Shown here: in pieces, positions 45,038 through 56,970 of the stretch
Layout of the letters: every line of letters begins with the position of its first letter
Numbering within the stretch: the stretch's first letter is position 1
NCBI GenBank assembly: GCA_003550325.1
Contig: QKWP01000249.1
Coordinates: 246,637-310,636 of the forward strand
Direction: 5' to 3'
Source: Gigaspora rosea
Lineage: Eukaryota; Glomeromycota; Glomeromycetes; Diversisporales; Gigasporaceae
Length of the DNA stretch: 64,000 bases
The notes under the pieces: generated by a model
Databases searched by the model: none
Told to the model about the DNA's origin: nothing
What the model saw: the letters and a program-made list of their open reading frames with translations, nothing else
Translations under genes and position numbers: made by a program

Positions 45038-45131
45038 AATCACATCACGTGAAATCATGTAATTACGTCATTTGTTTACTAGCACTAACAAATCAGCACT
45101 AACCCTAGTGGATAATCATGTGATATGATGA
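45038..45131. mobile_element. Diverged copy of the 31541-31690 MITE
   Basis: cacatcacgtgaaatcatgt, acgtcatttgtttactagca and gataatcatgtgatatgatg match the 31.5-kb copy. Inserted in the LRR part of the pseudogene. Confidence 0.7.
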
Positions 45132-45480
45132 CCATTAAAAATATAACTGTTGAATCTACCTGAAGGCATTAACGAATGCACTCTGCAAGAGCACTGTGCT
45201 AATTATAGTGCTTTGAATTTTAAAGACTATAGCCTTGGAACAGGAGCAGGAAAAGTATTAACAGTTGCACTTGTAAGACCATCACACTGATGTTTTTGAA
45301 TCCTAGTATGAATAGTATTGGACCAAAAGAAGGAAAGGCGCACTTTGTAAAAACACTACGCTGATTTCTTTGAATCTTGAAAATAATAAACTTGAATCAT
45401 AGGAGGAGAAACATTGGAAATTCACTTTGTAGAACACCACGTTGGCTTCTTTGAATCTTCAAAATACTGTAATAATTTTA

Positions 45481-47120
45481 ATTTTAAATTTAAGTCAAGC
45501 AATCGAAGCATATCATAAAGTTTATATAAACAATATTGCAAACAAATATACAGTCGTTCTCATCTATAATCCCGCTGTTTGTTTTACTACATAAAAATTA
45601 TGTGATTATAAAAGATTTTATTATAATGTGCTTATATAGAAGTATTTTTGCGATATAGGAGGGACTGTAGAGGAGTATGACGTAACAATAAAAAAAACAT
45701 GCGTTAGATTTAACTTAAACAAATTTCCATATCGAATGTGGCTATTATAGTTAAATGTTTTGTAATAAGCTAAGGCAAACGATCTAAATTAAACTTTACA
45801 ATTAAATCTTATTTTGTTTTTTTTTATAAAATTTTTGATACCGGTAAATTATAATCTATGAGTGAAAACAGCAATTTTAAAAGTAGATTATTATCATAAA
45901 ATCGCGAAATAATGCTCATGAGCTTTAATACGAATATTTTACCTTTTAAAAAACTCTTAAGTATTCAAAATAACGCCCACTTTGTATACGTTAAACGGAT
46001 TTAATATATGAACATTAGCATCAAAAATTTGACCCTTTGTTTCAAATAACGCGCAGGGACGCGTTATTCCGCGACTATACGGCATGAATTTCACTATAAT
46101 CTGTTTTTAAATTGCTGATTTACACATGGCGACGCATATATAAATTTTTATAAATATTTTAATAATAAAGATATTTACATGCGAATTTTCTAGTTTATAA
46201 TTTTAAGTGCTATGCTGATTTTAATATTGATATTTATATAAAAGATGAGATAGAAACCCCAACACCACAAAAAAGTTGCAATATATCAAAAAAACATCAG
46301 TATATAAAATACTTCCGGTTTGTAATAGAGCTCAAATTCCAATTCAATAAAAAAAAAAAATCAAAAATACTGATCAATATTACACGTAAAAAAGAATTAA
46401 CCGTTAATATTTTGCAAAATCATTGTAAGTGTTAAGCGAATAAAGAAACTTAATAATTTTTTTTTTTAAAGTTATATTCCTGCATTTAAAGTAAATAAAG
46501 CTAAATAGTTCTCATTGTTTTTAGCTATATCGCTGTATTTGCACAGTATAAAATTTAAATCATATTTTTTTCGAAACCTAAATACTGCATATATTATTTA
46601 TTGATTGTGACAGCTGAAGTTGAGATACCTTTTTTGTCAGCGTTTTTTTTTTTTAGAGATTGGTTAGGATTTTGATTAGGTTTATTAATGATAAAGTATA
46701 AGCGAATTTCTGTAGCATTTATAGACTTAAATAGAGACCACAAAAATCTCAGTTTCAGCCGATCTCAGCATAAGCTGCCACATTTATAAAGTCAATCATT
46801 ATTAATACAGAAAAGTCTCCCTAAGCGTATGTACATTTTGAATGTGAAATTGTTTCGTAATCAGAAATATCGGCTATAATGGGTCTAACACTAACTACCC
46901 ACAAACAATAATAAACTACCACAAATACTAAATTAGACCATAAAGCGTTAGACTACTAAAGAGGCGTGTAAGATTTAGTCTGAGTAATTAGGGCCAAATA
47001 AAGTTCTAAATTATGTCTAGGGTTGGTAAAGTTAGGTTAGAACCTGATTTCAAAAACCAGGTTCCAATTTTGGAACCTAAGTTTAGTTTCACAATAGGTT
47101 TTAAATATAGCATATATATA
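45481..47120. other. AT-rich intergenic with palindrome-MITE relics
   Basis: No gene. At 45898-46084 the words atcgcgaaataatgctcatg, caaataacgcgcagggacgc and ttattccgcgactatacgg are a degraded copy of the palindromic MITE family. The rest is low complexity. Confidence 0.5.
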
Positions 47121-47312
47121 CCCTGTAAAACTTTTTCCGAATGTCTCCGTTATTCCTCTATATTTTTTGTGAAACTCCGTGAATCTGCAACATGATTGAC
47201 AAAATCTAGACAAGCCGAATAATCTTCATGATTTAAGGTTATAAATCCGTGAATATGCAACATTTATGGAACTACATTGAATGTAAAACACGGATCGACT
47301 TTTTTTACAGGG
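47121..47312. mobile_element. Short MITE with CCCTGTAAAA ends
   Basis: ccctgtaaaactttttccg at the left, and cgactttttttacaggg at the right as imperfect inverted ends. Internal repeats aaactccgtgaatctgcaac / aatccgtgaatatgcaacat. Flanked by AT-rich tata/ttat, so a TA-type target duplication is possible. Confidence 0.6.
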
Positions 47313-47499
47313 TTATCATATATATTTTATTATATTGACAAGTGTTTGTGTGGCGCCACTGCGCCTCTAGAGATTACATTTCTTAGAATGATAGAAGGCA
47401 CCCGAAAAAATTAACAAATAAGAGCGCCAGATATTATTATAGTAATCTCGCTAGTTTCTGTAAAAAACAATTCTTCAAAACATAATTACTATTAGTGCC

Positions 47500-49690
47500 C
47501 GCAGTATATAGATAAAGTTGTTAGCTGCATCATTAGTTCTGGAAATCGTTATTCAAGTGATATACGATTAAATTAGTGATTTCTATTGTGAGTTGCAAAG
47601 GTGAGTTAGTTGTATTGAAGTTATCATGATTTCCATCATGAATTATCATAAAAACAAAATTCTTCATACGCAGTGTTTAAAATTCAATGTTCTCAGTGTT
47701 TTCAGAAAACATTACACAATTTTTGGGAACATAAATTATTAAAATATGTTCTCTATTTGAGAACATTCAATAAATTCTTTTATATTAAACAATTTTAATT
47801 TTTCTATATAGAACATTAAAATTTACTAAGAACATTAAGAAATTAAAAATGTTCTTTTTGAGAACATAAAGCAAAATTTGAATTTTAAACACTGGCCATA
47901 CAAACTTACTTGATATATTATAAGTAATTAAAGGTTGTTAGCTTGCATTGAAATTATTGGATTACTATCACGAGTTATCAAGAAAATTTACTGGCAATGA
48001 CAAAACGGTATCTGCAGTAGAATTATCTTAATTTCGATCAAGAATTACTATGAAAAACTATTACAAACCTCTTTGACACTTAATGCATAATTAAGGTTGA
48101 GTTTCATTGACATTATTGTGATTTCCATTGTGAATTATTGTAAAAATTCTCTTCTTGCTATCCTAATAATCATAGTAAGTAGTTCAAGTTAAATTGTTTG
48201 CATTGGAATCATTAAAGTTTCAGGTTTCTATCATGTGTTATTGTAAAAATTCTGTTACAAACCTAATATACAGCAGTAAGAAATTCTTGTACAAAACTTG
48301 CCACTATTCTAATAATTAGTTAGGGTTGAGTTAGTTTGCACCAGGCCACAATCATTTTGCTTACATGGAATCTGAAAACATGGGTCAATCTCTTTTTTTT
48401 AATTTAATTTACTGCAAATAGAATAATAAGGTTATGTAATCAAAAAAGTTGGGATCTAAAAAATAAAAAATTGAAAAAATATGTTGGAAAACAAAAAATC
48501 AACATATATGACATTATCATAAGTTCTGGAAATTGCTATTCAAGTGATATACAGTATATGAATAAGGTTGAGTTTGTTTGTATTGGGTTAAATTAGTATG
48601 TTCTTTCATGAGTTACAAAAGTGAGTTAGTTGTATTGAAGTTCATAATTTCCATCATGAATTAATGATTGAGTTTCATCATGAATTACTCTTACAGAATT
48701 TGTTCACTATTCTAATAGTCATAGTAAGTGGTTCAGGTTAAATTTGTTTGCATTGGAATCACTAAGGTTTCTATCATGTGTTATTGTAAAAATTCTATTA
48801 CAACTTTAATATCTGGCAATATACAGTAAAAAATTCTTGTACAAAACTTGCTGTTATTCTAATAATTAGTTAGGGTTAAGTTCTTTGTGCTAGGCCACGC
48901 AAAGTTGAGTTTTCATTTTGCTTACATGGAATCTGAAAACATGAGTTGGTCTTCTTTTTTTTAATTTACTGTAAATAGATAATAAGGTTATGCAATCAAA
49001 AAATTGAAAAAAAATGAGTTGGAAAACAAAAAATCAACTTCATGTGGCCTTATCATAAGTTCTGGAAATTGCTATTGTTTGTATTGAATCAATTAGTGAT
49101 TTCTATTGTGTATAGAAGTTATCATAATTCCTATCATGAATTATGATGTTAGTTTGAATTGAAATTATTGGATTACTATCATAAGTTATCAAAAAAAAAT
49201 TCCACTACAAAACTTACTCATTATATTGGTAAAGACAAAATGGTACCTGTAGTGAAATTATTGTAACTTCTACCATGAATTACTTAAAAAACTATTACAA
49301 AACTTTTTGACACTTAATGTATAGTTAAAATTGAGTTTCATTGATATTATTGTGATTTCTATTGTGAATTACTGTAAAAATTCTCTCACAGAATTTGTTC
49401 GCTATCCTAATAATTATAGTAAGTGGCTAAGGTTAAATTTGTTTGCATTAGAATCCTTAAGGTTTCTATCATGTGTTATTGTAAAAAATTCTGTTACAAA
49501 CCTTAATATTCTGGCAAAATACAGTAAAAAAATTCTTGTACAAAACTTGCCAATATTCTAATCATCAGTTAGGGTTGAGTTAGTTCGTGTTAGGATTATT
49601 ATAGTTTCTATAATGAGTTTACCATTATAAACCTATTCTGGCGATACACAGGATGTGACTTGTTAATGCATATTATTAACGTTATCTATA
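47500..49690. repeat. Tandem repeat region, 0.5-1 kb units, three copies
   Basis: Unit landmarks recur three times in the same order: tagttctggaaat(c/t)g(c/t)tatt (about 47531, 48514, 49054), attgaagttatcat with ccatcatgaatta, cattgga(a)tca(t/c)taa(g)gtttcta with atcatgtgttattgtaaaaa (about 48210, 48750, 49450), and cttgtacaaaacttgcc/gctattctaataa(t)tagttag. Many short sub-motifs of the form gtgaattact(g)taaaaattct recur at smaller spacing. No coding frame survives. Origin unknown: satellite-like or a tandemly duplicated non-coding gene. Confidence 0.75.
47671..47894. mobile_element. hAT-like MITE (224 bp)
   Basis: Perfect 17-bp termini cagtgtttaaaattcaa (47671-47687) and ttgaattttaaacactg (47878-47894). 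Internal tgttctc/gagaacat words in both orientations. Flanking 8-mers ttcatacg and gccataca agree at five of eight positions, a possible decayed 8-bp duplication. Sits in the first unit of the tandem region. Confidence 0.85.
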
Positions 49691-50024
49691 TCTCAGTTTG
49701 CTGATATCATCAAAGATACAAAGTTCGCATAATGAACAAAAGAAGGTAAATAAGAATAACTGGTTGTTTCATATCCTTGATTCTCCGCATTTCAATTTCA
49801 CACATCGATTATTATTTATTTCATAGTATAGATCGATTATGAAAAGATCAAAAATTAAGACTTTTACTGGCTGGTGATTTTCAGCAAGCGAAGAATCAGT
49901 TTTACTTTGCATAAAACTTTTTTACTCTAATTTTGGCGTTTTTTTGCTATTATCTTCGCTGAAAATATGATGAAATTACGACACAAAAATTATCATATGT
50001 CGCATTAATTTAAAATTTACATCA
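49691..50024. other. Intergenic, no gene seen
   Basis: AT-rich. Phrases gctggtgattttcagcaagcg and cttcgctgaaaat are partly inverted. No coding frame. Confidence 0.5.
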
Positions 50025-50027
50025 TAA

Positions 50028-50281
50028 GGCCGTTTGAAGTTTATTCTTCGGTTAACATCACTTTTCCTTTTCCAGGACTCTCGGGGGGGGGGGGTAAAAT
50101 GAAATGAACATATAAAACGAACATATGAAAATGAACAAAAATGGGCCAATTTCATTGGTTGATATAAACCAGGTGACTGGCGAGAGCCATCCAGCGTTTT
50201 GATTGGCTGTTCGTTTTCGGGGGAGATGGGGGAGACTTCAGCTGGGGGTGATGTTAACCGAAAAATTAACTTTAAACGGCC
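50028..50281. mobile_element. PIF/Harbinger-like MITE (254 bp), TAA target duplication
   Basis: ggccgtttgaagtttattct at the left and the inverted right end (aattaactttaaacggcc) pair over about 33 bp, including cggttaacatca/tgatgttaaccg. Both ends are flanked by TAA (50025-50027 and 50282-50284), fitting the TWA duplication of PIF/Harbinger elements. It contains a run of 11 G near 50085-50095 and a Gs-rich inner part. Confidence 0.85.
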
Positions 50282-50284
50282 TAA

Positions 50285-51493
50285 TTGATCATCTTATTCT
50301 AAATTTTCCCACGTTTCGCTTAAAGCCAGGTACATCACGGGATTAATTAAAATCAATTGATATTGGGTTAGATTGAGAGAAGGTGGCTTCTATATAGAAA
50401 ATCGCACCTTTACTTAATGAACCAAGACCAGTCTGATAGCTGTTTTGTTATATCTCTTTTTGTCTTTGTCATCTCGCTTTGTTTTGTTCGGATGGCTCCG
50501 GTCTCGTGACCAATAATAATTTTATAATAGTAATATAGGAAGGAAGAAAGGAAAAAGAAGAAGGATGCATGTGCAAAAATCAGACTGCTATTATTAATAC
50601 GTAACCGTCAGCAAATTTATAAATTACGACTTTGACAATCACCTGTAAATAATTCATAGACGACCAACTGGATCATTTTTCATATATCCAGTTTTTGTCA
50701 TCTAGTAGCACAGTATTGAATTTGGTCATACTTAAATTTTTGGTTTAGCATTTCCAAAAGCTGGATATAGCCATTAACGTAGATATTAAATTTCTCATGA
50801 CGAGATCTATGACCATTTATTTCATCTCATTTTCTCACGTGCAAAATGATTGGTAAAAATGTAAGAGACACTCGTAACAGGCGATAATTTTATATTATGA
50901 GGAAGGATTATAAAAAATTTTTTGTAATAAACACTTGCATATAAACATAATGTTGCATAATCATTCCTGCCTCTTGTATGATATCAGATATCTTTATTTA
51001 TTACATACGTGCGTACGTATAAAATAGCGATAGCTACTATTTTTGTATGTAATGAATAAATAAAAAAAATTGTCGATTCAGTAATATAGTAGACAAAAAC
51101 TCAACATTCCCGCTCGCTTAATTATGCCAACATGACCACATGTTTGCGCATTATGAAATTTGTGAGTGATAATTTCATTCACTACCGATATGTACTTTCA
51201 CTCATTGAACCACTCGCCAAATCTAATTCGCCTCCTTCGATCCCAACCCGATTACTTTGTTATCCAGACCCAGTATTGTTGCGGAACGATTTACCGACCG
51301 ATTTCTAATTTGTCAGCATATACGTAATTGCAGTGTCATATATCGTTACATGAACTACCGCTTAAATTCTTTTTTCAGAAAAGTAATTGAGTTATTTACA
51401 GTAATACAGATCTATACCGAAAATGAATCAATGTAGTGGCTAAAAAAAATGTATAAAGATTTTTTAAAATAAATACGATCAAATTTAAATTCT
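50285..51493. other. Intergenic / upstream region of the Sel1-kinase gene
   Basis: No gene. A ggaaggaagaaaggaaaaag purine tract lies near 50540. A TATA-like or CCAAT element cannot be singled out from the AT-rich background. Confidence 0.5.
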
Positions 51494-54400
51494 ATGAATC
51501 AGTCAAGCTCTTATGTATTTCGTTTTTTAGAGTACATTCGTCAAGAATGTATTAATGAGAATAAGGATGAAAGAAAGGAGTTCAAATTACAATTGAAAAG
51601 GCAAACATGGGTTGTTCTATCGCAATGAACAATGTTGGTAATTGTTATGATAAAGGAATTGGAGTTGAAAAGGACGTACATAAAGCATTCGAATACTTTT
51701 CTAAAGCTGCAGTGAAGGGTGACGTTGAAGGAATGTGCAAAGCTGGATATTGTTATGAAAATGGAATTGGAGTTGAAAAAGATAAAAACAAGGCATTCGG
51801 ATATTATCGTCATGCTGCAAATTGTTTTGAAAATGGAATCCGTGTTGAAAAAGATCAAAAAAAGGCATTCGAATACTATTATAAAGTTGCAGAGATGGGT
51901 GACGCTGAAGGAATGTGCAAAGTTGGATATTGTTTTGAAAAAGATAAAAAAAGGGCATTCGAATACTATTATAAAGCTGCAGAGATGGGTAACGCTGAAG
52001 GAATGTGCAAAGTTGGATATTGTTTTGAAAATGGAATAGGCGTTGAAAAAGATAAAAAAAAGGCATTCAAATACTATTATAAAGCTGCAGAGATGGGTGA
52101 CGCCGAAGGAATGTGCAAAGTTGGATATTGTTTTGAAAATGGAATCGGCGTGAAAAAGATAAAAACAAGACATTCAAATACTACCGTAAGGCTGCGTATT
52201 GTTTTGAAAATGGAATCCGTGTTGAAAAAAATGAAAACAAGGCATTCGAATACTATTATGAAGCTGCAGTGAAGGGTGACGTTGAAGGATTGTGCAAAGT
52301 TGGATATTTTTATGAAAATGGAATCGGTGTTAAAAAAGATGAAAACAAGGCATTCGAATATTATCGCAATGCTGCATATTGTTTTGAAAATGGAATCGGT
52401 GTTGAAAAAGATAAAAACAAGGCATTCGAATACTATTATAAAGCTGCAGTGAAGGGTGACGTTGAAGGAATGTGCAAAGTTGGATATTGTTTTGAAAATG
52501 GAATCGGTACTGAAAAAGATACAGGAAAGGCATTCGAATATTATTGTAAAGCTACGGAGACGAATGACGCTGAAGTAATGCATAAAGTTGGATATTGTTA
52601 TGAAAATGGAATCGGTGTTAAAAAAGATAAAAATAAGGCATTTGAATACTATTATAAAGCTGCAGAGATGAGTGACGCTAAAGGAATATGCAAAGTTGGA
52701 TATTGTTTTGAAAATGGAATCGGCGTTGAAAAAGATAAAAACAAGGCATTTGGATATTATCGTAAGGTTGCATATTGTTTTGAAAATGGAATCGGTGTTA
52801 AAAAAGATAAAAACAAGGCATTCAAATATTATTATAAGGCTGCAGGGAAGGGTGACGCTGAAGGAATGTGCAAAGTTGGATATTACTTTGAAAATGGAGT
52901 CGGTGTTAAAAAAGATAAAAACAAGGCATTCGAATACTATTATAAGGCTGCAGAAAAGTGTGACGCTGAAGGAATGTGCAAAGTTGGATATTATTTTGAA
53001 AATGGAATCGGTGTTGAAAAAGATAAAAACAAGGCATTCGAATACTATTATAAAGCTACAGAGAAGGGTGACGCTGAAGGAATGCGTAAAGTTGGATATT
53101 GTTATGAAAGTGGAATGGGTGTTAAAAAAGATAAAAATAAGGCATTCAAATACTATTATAAGGCTGCAGAGAAGGGTGGCGCCGAAGGAATGCGTAAAGA
53201 TAAGGCTGCAGAGAAGGGTGACGCCGAAGGAATGCGTAAAGTTGGATATCGTTATGAAAATGGAATCGGTGTTAAAAAAGATAAAAACAAGGTATTCGAA
53301 TACTATTATAAAGCTGCAGAGATAGGTGACGCTGAAGGAATGTGTAAGGTTGGATATTGTTATGAAAATGGAATCGGAGTCAGAAAGGATGAAAATAAGG
53401 CATTCGGATGTTACATAAAATCTGCAGGGTTGGGCAATTCCGAAGGAAGGAATATAATCGAAAATAAATACGGTATAACATGGATTCCTTACTGTGAGTT
53501 CCAAAATATTAAAGAGATAGGAAAAGGCGGTTTTTCGACCGTATATCATGCTAAGTGGAAATTTGATGTTGTACTTAAATCAATTTATGAATCACAAGGA
53601 CAATCCCAAAATTTTATAAATGAGGTAATTTATTAAATTACAGCAATATAATAATATTCTTTAACTAATCTATTTTATTATAGTTACTAGCTTATTGTGA
53701 AATTGGAAAACAAAACTCTTGTTTTTTAAAATGCCACGGGATAACCCGAAACGAAGATTATATCCTTGTTTTAGATTATGCAACTAAGGGCTCTTTACGT
53801 AATAATCTTTCTAAAGTATCACGATTGGCATGGAAAGATAAACTAAATTTGTTACATCTAATTGCATCTGATCTTCAATCGATTCATTCTCAAGATCTTA
53901 TTCATAGAGATTTGCATAGTGGTAATATTTTACAAAACTCATTTTATAATGCATATATTGCAGATTTAAGTCTTTCAATACCTAGTGATACAAACCAAGA
54001 TAAAATTTATGGAGTTTTACCCTACATTGCTACAGAAGCTTTGGAAGGAAAATTATATACCAAAGCATCTGATATTTATAGTTTCGGTATCATCATGACG
54101 GAAATATCAACTGGTCAAAGGGCTTTTGATGGAATTCCATTCAATATTGATCTTGCGACTAAGATTTGCCGTGGATTACGACCTAAATGTGCCAAAGGAA
54201 CTCCTGATTGTTATATCGAATTAGTTATGCAATGTACAGATTCAGATCCTAAAAACCGACCTAGTGCTGAAATAATTAAATTTCAAATTGAATACTGGCT
54301 TCATGTGATAAGTTTAGTTGAGGAAAATGAAATCAAGAGCCAATTTTTGGATTCTGATGAAATAACCGAAACGCTAGCAATTAGTATATCAAAACATCCG

Positions 54401-54505
54401 GACCATTTCTACACAAGCAAATGCATAGATACTCTAATAGTATCAAAAGCACTAGGTTCTAAAAAAATAGAATTTGCAATTTCAGACAATATTGAAAATC
54501 TTTAA
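51494..54505 (+). CDS. Sel1-repeat / protein kinase fusion (two frameshifts in this assembly)
   Basis: Likely start ATG at 51494 (MNQSSSYVFRFLEYIRQECI). Exon 1 runs to 53624 and carries about 16 Sel1-like units (YCYENGIGVEKDKNKAFEYY pattern), then the kinase N-lobe: IKEIGKGGFSTVYHAKW and VVLKSIYES. Intron 53625-53683, then exon 2 53684-54505: hinge LVLDYATKGSL, HRDLHSGN, ADLSLS in place of DFG/DLG, YIATEAL in place of APE, C-lobe GLRPKCAKGTPDCYIEL and NRPSA, ending SDNIENL. Two one-base losses break exon 1, near 51590 and at 52150-52151; both lie in repetitive or A-rich sequence, so assembly error is possible. If real it is a recent pseudogene. Several units are short forms that skip the KGDAEGMCKVG part. 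DLS instead of DFG keeps the metal-binding Asp, so activity is plausible. The family is expanded in arbuscular mycorrhizal fungi; substrate unknown. Confidence 0.85.
51640..53440 (+). repeat. Coding minisatellite: about 108-bp Sel1 units
   Basis: Nucleotide-level near identity between units (ggtgacgctgaaggaatgtg, ttgttttgaaaatggaatcg, gataaaaacaaggcattcga). It mixes full (about 36-codon) and short (about 25-codon) units, indicating recent expansion by slippage or unequal exchange. The antisense frames of this array are also long and are artefacts of the repeat. Confidence 0.9.
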
Positions 54506-55640
54506 TTTGCTTTTATACCCACGTCCATGTATTCTGTTAGATTTTTATGGAGCAAATTTATAATATGAGTTTTTTTGCTTAAACTAACTTGTACTTTTTT
54601 CATGTACCTATGTAAATGTATTAACAATAACAGTATGTATTATGAAAGCTTATATCCATATAATTTTAAATGAATTATTATATTTCATTAAAACTGTTTA
54701 GTTGAATTTGAGCGCATGAAAGTGAAAACCAGTAACAGAGCATAGTAAATCATTATGGTTAGTTACAGGTTTACATTCTCACGCACTTATTTTTATTTAT
54801 AACTAGAAGCATTATAATGTAGACGGCTTCCCTCCAATAATGGCACATTAAATGTTTTAGATTTGTTTGTTTGTTTTATTAATTTGTATATATTGTGTGT
54901 CGGAATGAGAATCTTGTTAAATTTAGAATCAACATGGTTATTCTAAGAATTAAGTTAAACCAAAATTTTAAATACGCTCAAATTGGTAAAGAATTTTGAA
55001 CTTAGATTAATTATTAATCCGCTTAGTGCACATTACAATTTTAAAATTAAACTCGTTTGAATTCAATTTAAATTACAATAATCGTAAAGCTATTTATGCA
55101 TGGTTCTATTCTATGGTACAGATCATCTAAAAGCATCCAAAATCATAATTTTCAATGATATAGAACTTATATAAAGCTGCAAATTTTTAAATATTCATTA
55201 AGGAGTTACGAGTTAAAAAAATTTTTTAATGTGGCGAATGTGATAAAATAAGATAGATTATACAAATTGCTTATCAGTACATAAAAAATATTACATATTA
55301 ACTATGTAGTCAAGTATGCACTTTCATAATCGTGGGTGAACATATTGAAATTTTACTATTCCAATTTATTGCTTGTAAGCATTTTTCGTTTGCTCATGCT
55401 TTTATACATTAACCTTCCTCAGATTAAAGCAAACTTTGATTCGATCTTTTAATCTATTTCTTTTGTCATGAGAAGATTGATAGCTTTTTCAACAAGATCA
55501 ATTGCCCTCACGTAAATAAGCATCATATAAATATGATTGGAGATTGAAATCAGTAAATTTCGATCTCTTAAAATTCTGTTTTTGAGCATCGATGAACCTT
55601 TATTTTATTTTTGAAAAATGTCACTTTTGGAGTCAACTTA
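54506..55640. other. AT-rich intergenic, no gene seen
   Basis: Downstream of the kinase. No recognisable frame or repeat. Confidence 0.55.
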
Positions 55641-56262
55641 CCCTATAAGAAAAGTGGTACGGGTTGTGTTATGGGTTGGTGACGGATCTTGTGGCACGCA
55701 CAGGAACGTTTTACGGAATGGCACGGTAAAAATGGCACGGACATAACGGCAAAGGGTGGCACGTAATATTACATCATATGAAATGGCACGTCAGATGACA
55801 CGTTACGCACGTGTTGGCTCGTTTCGTGGAGAGCGAGAGATCAGTAAAGGAATTTTTTTAAAAAAAGAGCGATATCTCATGATTTCACTGATGAAGCTTC
55901 TTCCATGTGTGTCTTAACAAAAAAAATTCCTTACAAAATTTTGCTTCATATGCAGTTAGCTTGTTCATCTTATATTGATTAATTATGTAAATTTATGCTT
56001 TAATAGTTAATCCACATCGTTATTGCGGTGGCACGTGAATTTACGTTCATTACTCGTGCCTAATCCCGTGCCGATTCGACTAGTAAACTGCTGAAGGACC
56101 CGAGCCATTTACGGTCCAATTGGCACGGGCATACGGTCCCACACGGTCCACGGAATCCGTACCAATTCGGACCATACCCGTACAAATCCGAATTTTGACC
56201 CGTACCACAAATGCCAGTGCCTATCCGATCCGACGCCGATCCGGTTAAATTTTCTTATAGGG
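55641..56262. mobile_element. CpG-rich MITE (622 bp), PIF/Harbinger-like
   Basis: Exact 13-bp termini ccctataagaaaa (55641-55653) and ttttcttataggg (56250-56262), each flanked by TTA, a TWA-type target duplication. The interior repeats ggcacg/cgtgcc and acggtcc words and is unusually CpG-rich. No coding frame. An older CpG-poor relative lies at 9360-9870. Confidence 0.85.
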
Positions 56263-56269
56263 TTAAAGT

Positions 56270-56550
56270 CTGAAGCAGGGAAAAAGCTTTAACTGACGCA
56301 CCACACCAACAATGATAGGAAGAAACTTGTATCAGATAAAAAAAAGTATTGCTGATGCTTACTGTTTTGGGTATTAGTTGGAATAAATTTAGACCAAGTG
56401 AAAAACATCATGTTTACTTCTTTAGATCCGCTGGATGGAAAGCACTAACTGGTGCGCTTCATAAAAACATCACATTTCTTTAGATATTAGTTGGAATAAA
56501 TATAGCCAGATGGAGTAAGAGCATTAGCTGATTCACTTTGTAAGAACACT
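56270..56550 (+). pseudogene. Ribonuclease-inhibitor-type LRR remnant
   Basis: Three damaged LRR units: gtttacttctttagatcc, gcactaactggtgcgcttca and gagcattagctgattcactttgtaagaacac, equal to the GKALTGALHKN / SKxLADSLCKN pattern in the 44-45 kb pseudogene. Frames do not join. Fragment of a dead F-box or NLRC3-like LRR gene. Confidence 0.6.
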
Positions 56551-56559
56551 AGAGTTGGG

Positions 56560-56700
56560 CAGTGAAACGAAACCTATCCGAAACTAGTTTCGGTTTCGGT
56601 ATAATCCAAAACTAGTTTCGGATTTTTAAAAAAATACGAAACCCCTGAAACCTGAAACTCTGAAACTATAATCCGAAACTTCCCGAAACTATATTTAAAA
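56560..56700. repeat. Clustered CGAAACT / AGTTTCGG words
   Basis: atccgaaactagtttcggtt and variants recur about nine times in both orientations. Possibly subterminal repeats of a hAT-like element beginning at the gggcagtgaaacg near 56558; the right end was not identified. Confidence 0.6.
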
Positions 56701-56798
56701 TTTTGAAAATTTTATGATATATAATTTATAATAGAATATTGCTAGAAATAGCTAGTGGTGATTATCATACCCTAGATATTTTTAGGATTAGTTGAGGA

Positions 56799-56970
56799 CC
56801 CCAAAATATACATAGATAGATCAGGTATTGGTTTGCTTATTTCTGGTGTTTTTTATACAAATCTTTTCTATTTATGGTATTTTTTGCTTATTTTTGAAGT
56901 TTTTTTCTGCAGAACTTTCTATTTTTGGTAATTTTATAATTAACCTGCCCTATCTATGTATATTTTGGGG
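56799..56970. mobile_element. Small inverted-repeat element
   Basis: ccccaaaatatacatagata (56799-56818) and its exact inverse tatctatgtatattttgggg (56951-56970), 132 nt apart. The interior repeats tatttttggt/ttgcttatttctgg. Non-coding. Confidence 0.75.

Larger units (their letters stand above)
43455..45480 (+). pseudogene. F-box + RNI-type LRR pseudogene with three insertions
   Basis: Plus strand. The F-box part reads NNLFSCAFVNRQWCKIVIIP (43500-43570), matching the SCALVSRHWCKMSIPILW box of the other F-box genes here. After an insertion, FKDKIFIEIFLLMLDTQEQA and LLIPFKVTLPNQPN follow (43825-43925), then IEYTSYITSIPENSVKYSLI and FLRTSKNLKRLNLKELSCNK (43930-44050). From about 44400 to 45480 a decayed series of ribonuclease-inhibitor-type LRRs follows, recognisable by repeats of ctttgcaagaac(t)ccac(g)ctga and tctttggatctt, i.e. 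the ...LCKNTTLTSLDL... pattern, mostly out of frame. Three insertions interrupt it: 43601-43797, 44080-44373 and 45038-45131. LRRs of this kind occur in NLRC3/RNH1-like proteins. Dead gene. Confidence 0.75.

Noticed and set aside
47013..47195. 60-codon frame near 47 kb
   Set aside because: Runs into the left end of a MITE; no domain.
52077..53549. 490-codon minus-strand frame, and other long frames on both strands in the Sel1 array
   Set aside because: They are the antisense or shifted reading of the 108-bp Sel1 repeat; a repeat with unit divisible by three keeps several frames open. The plus-strand Sel1 frame joins a kinase domain and is the real one.
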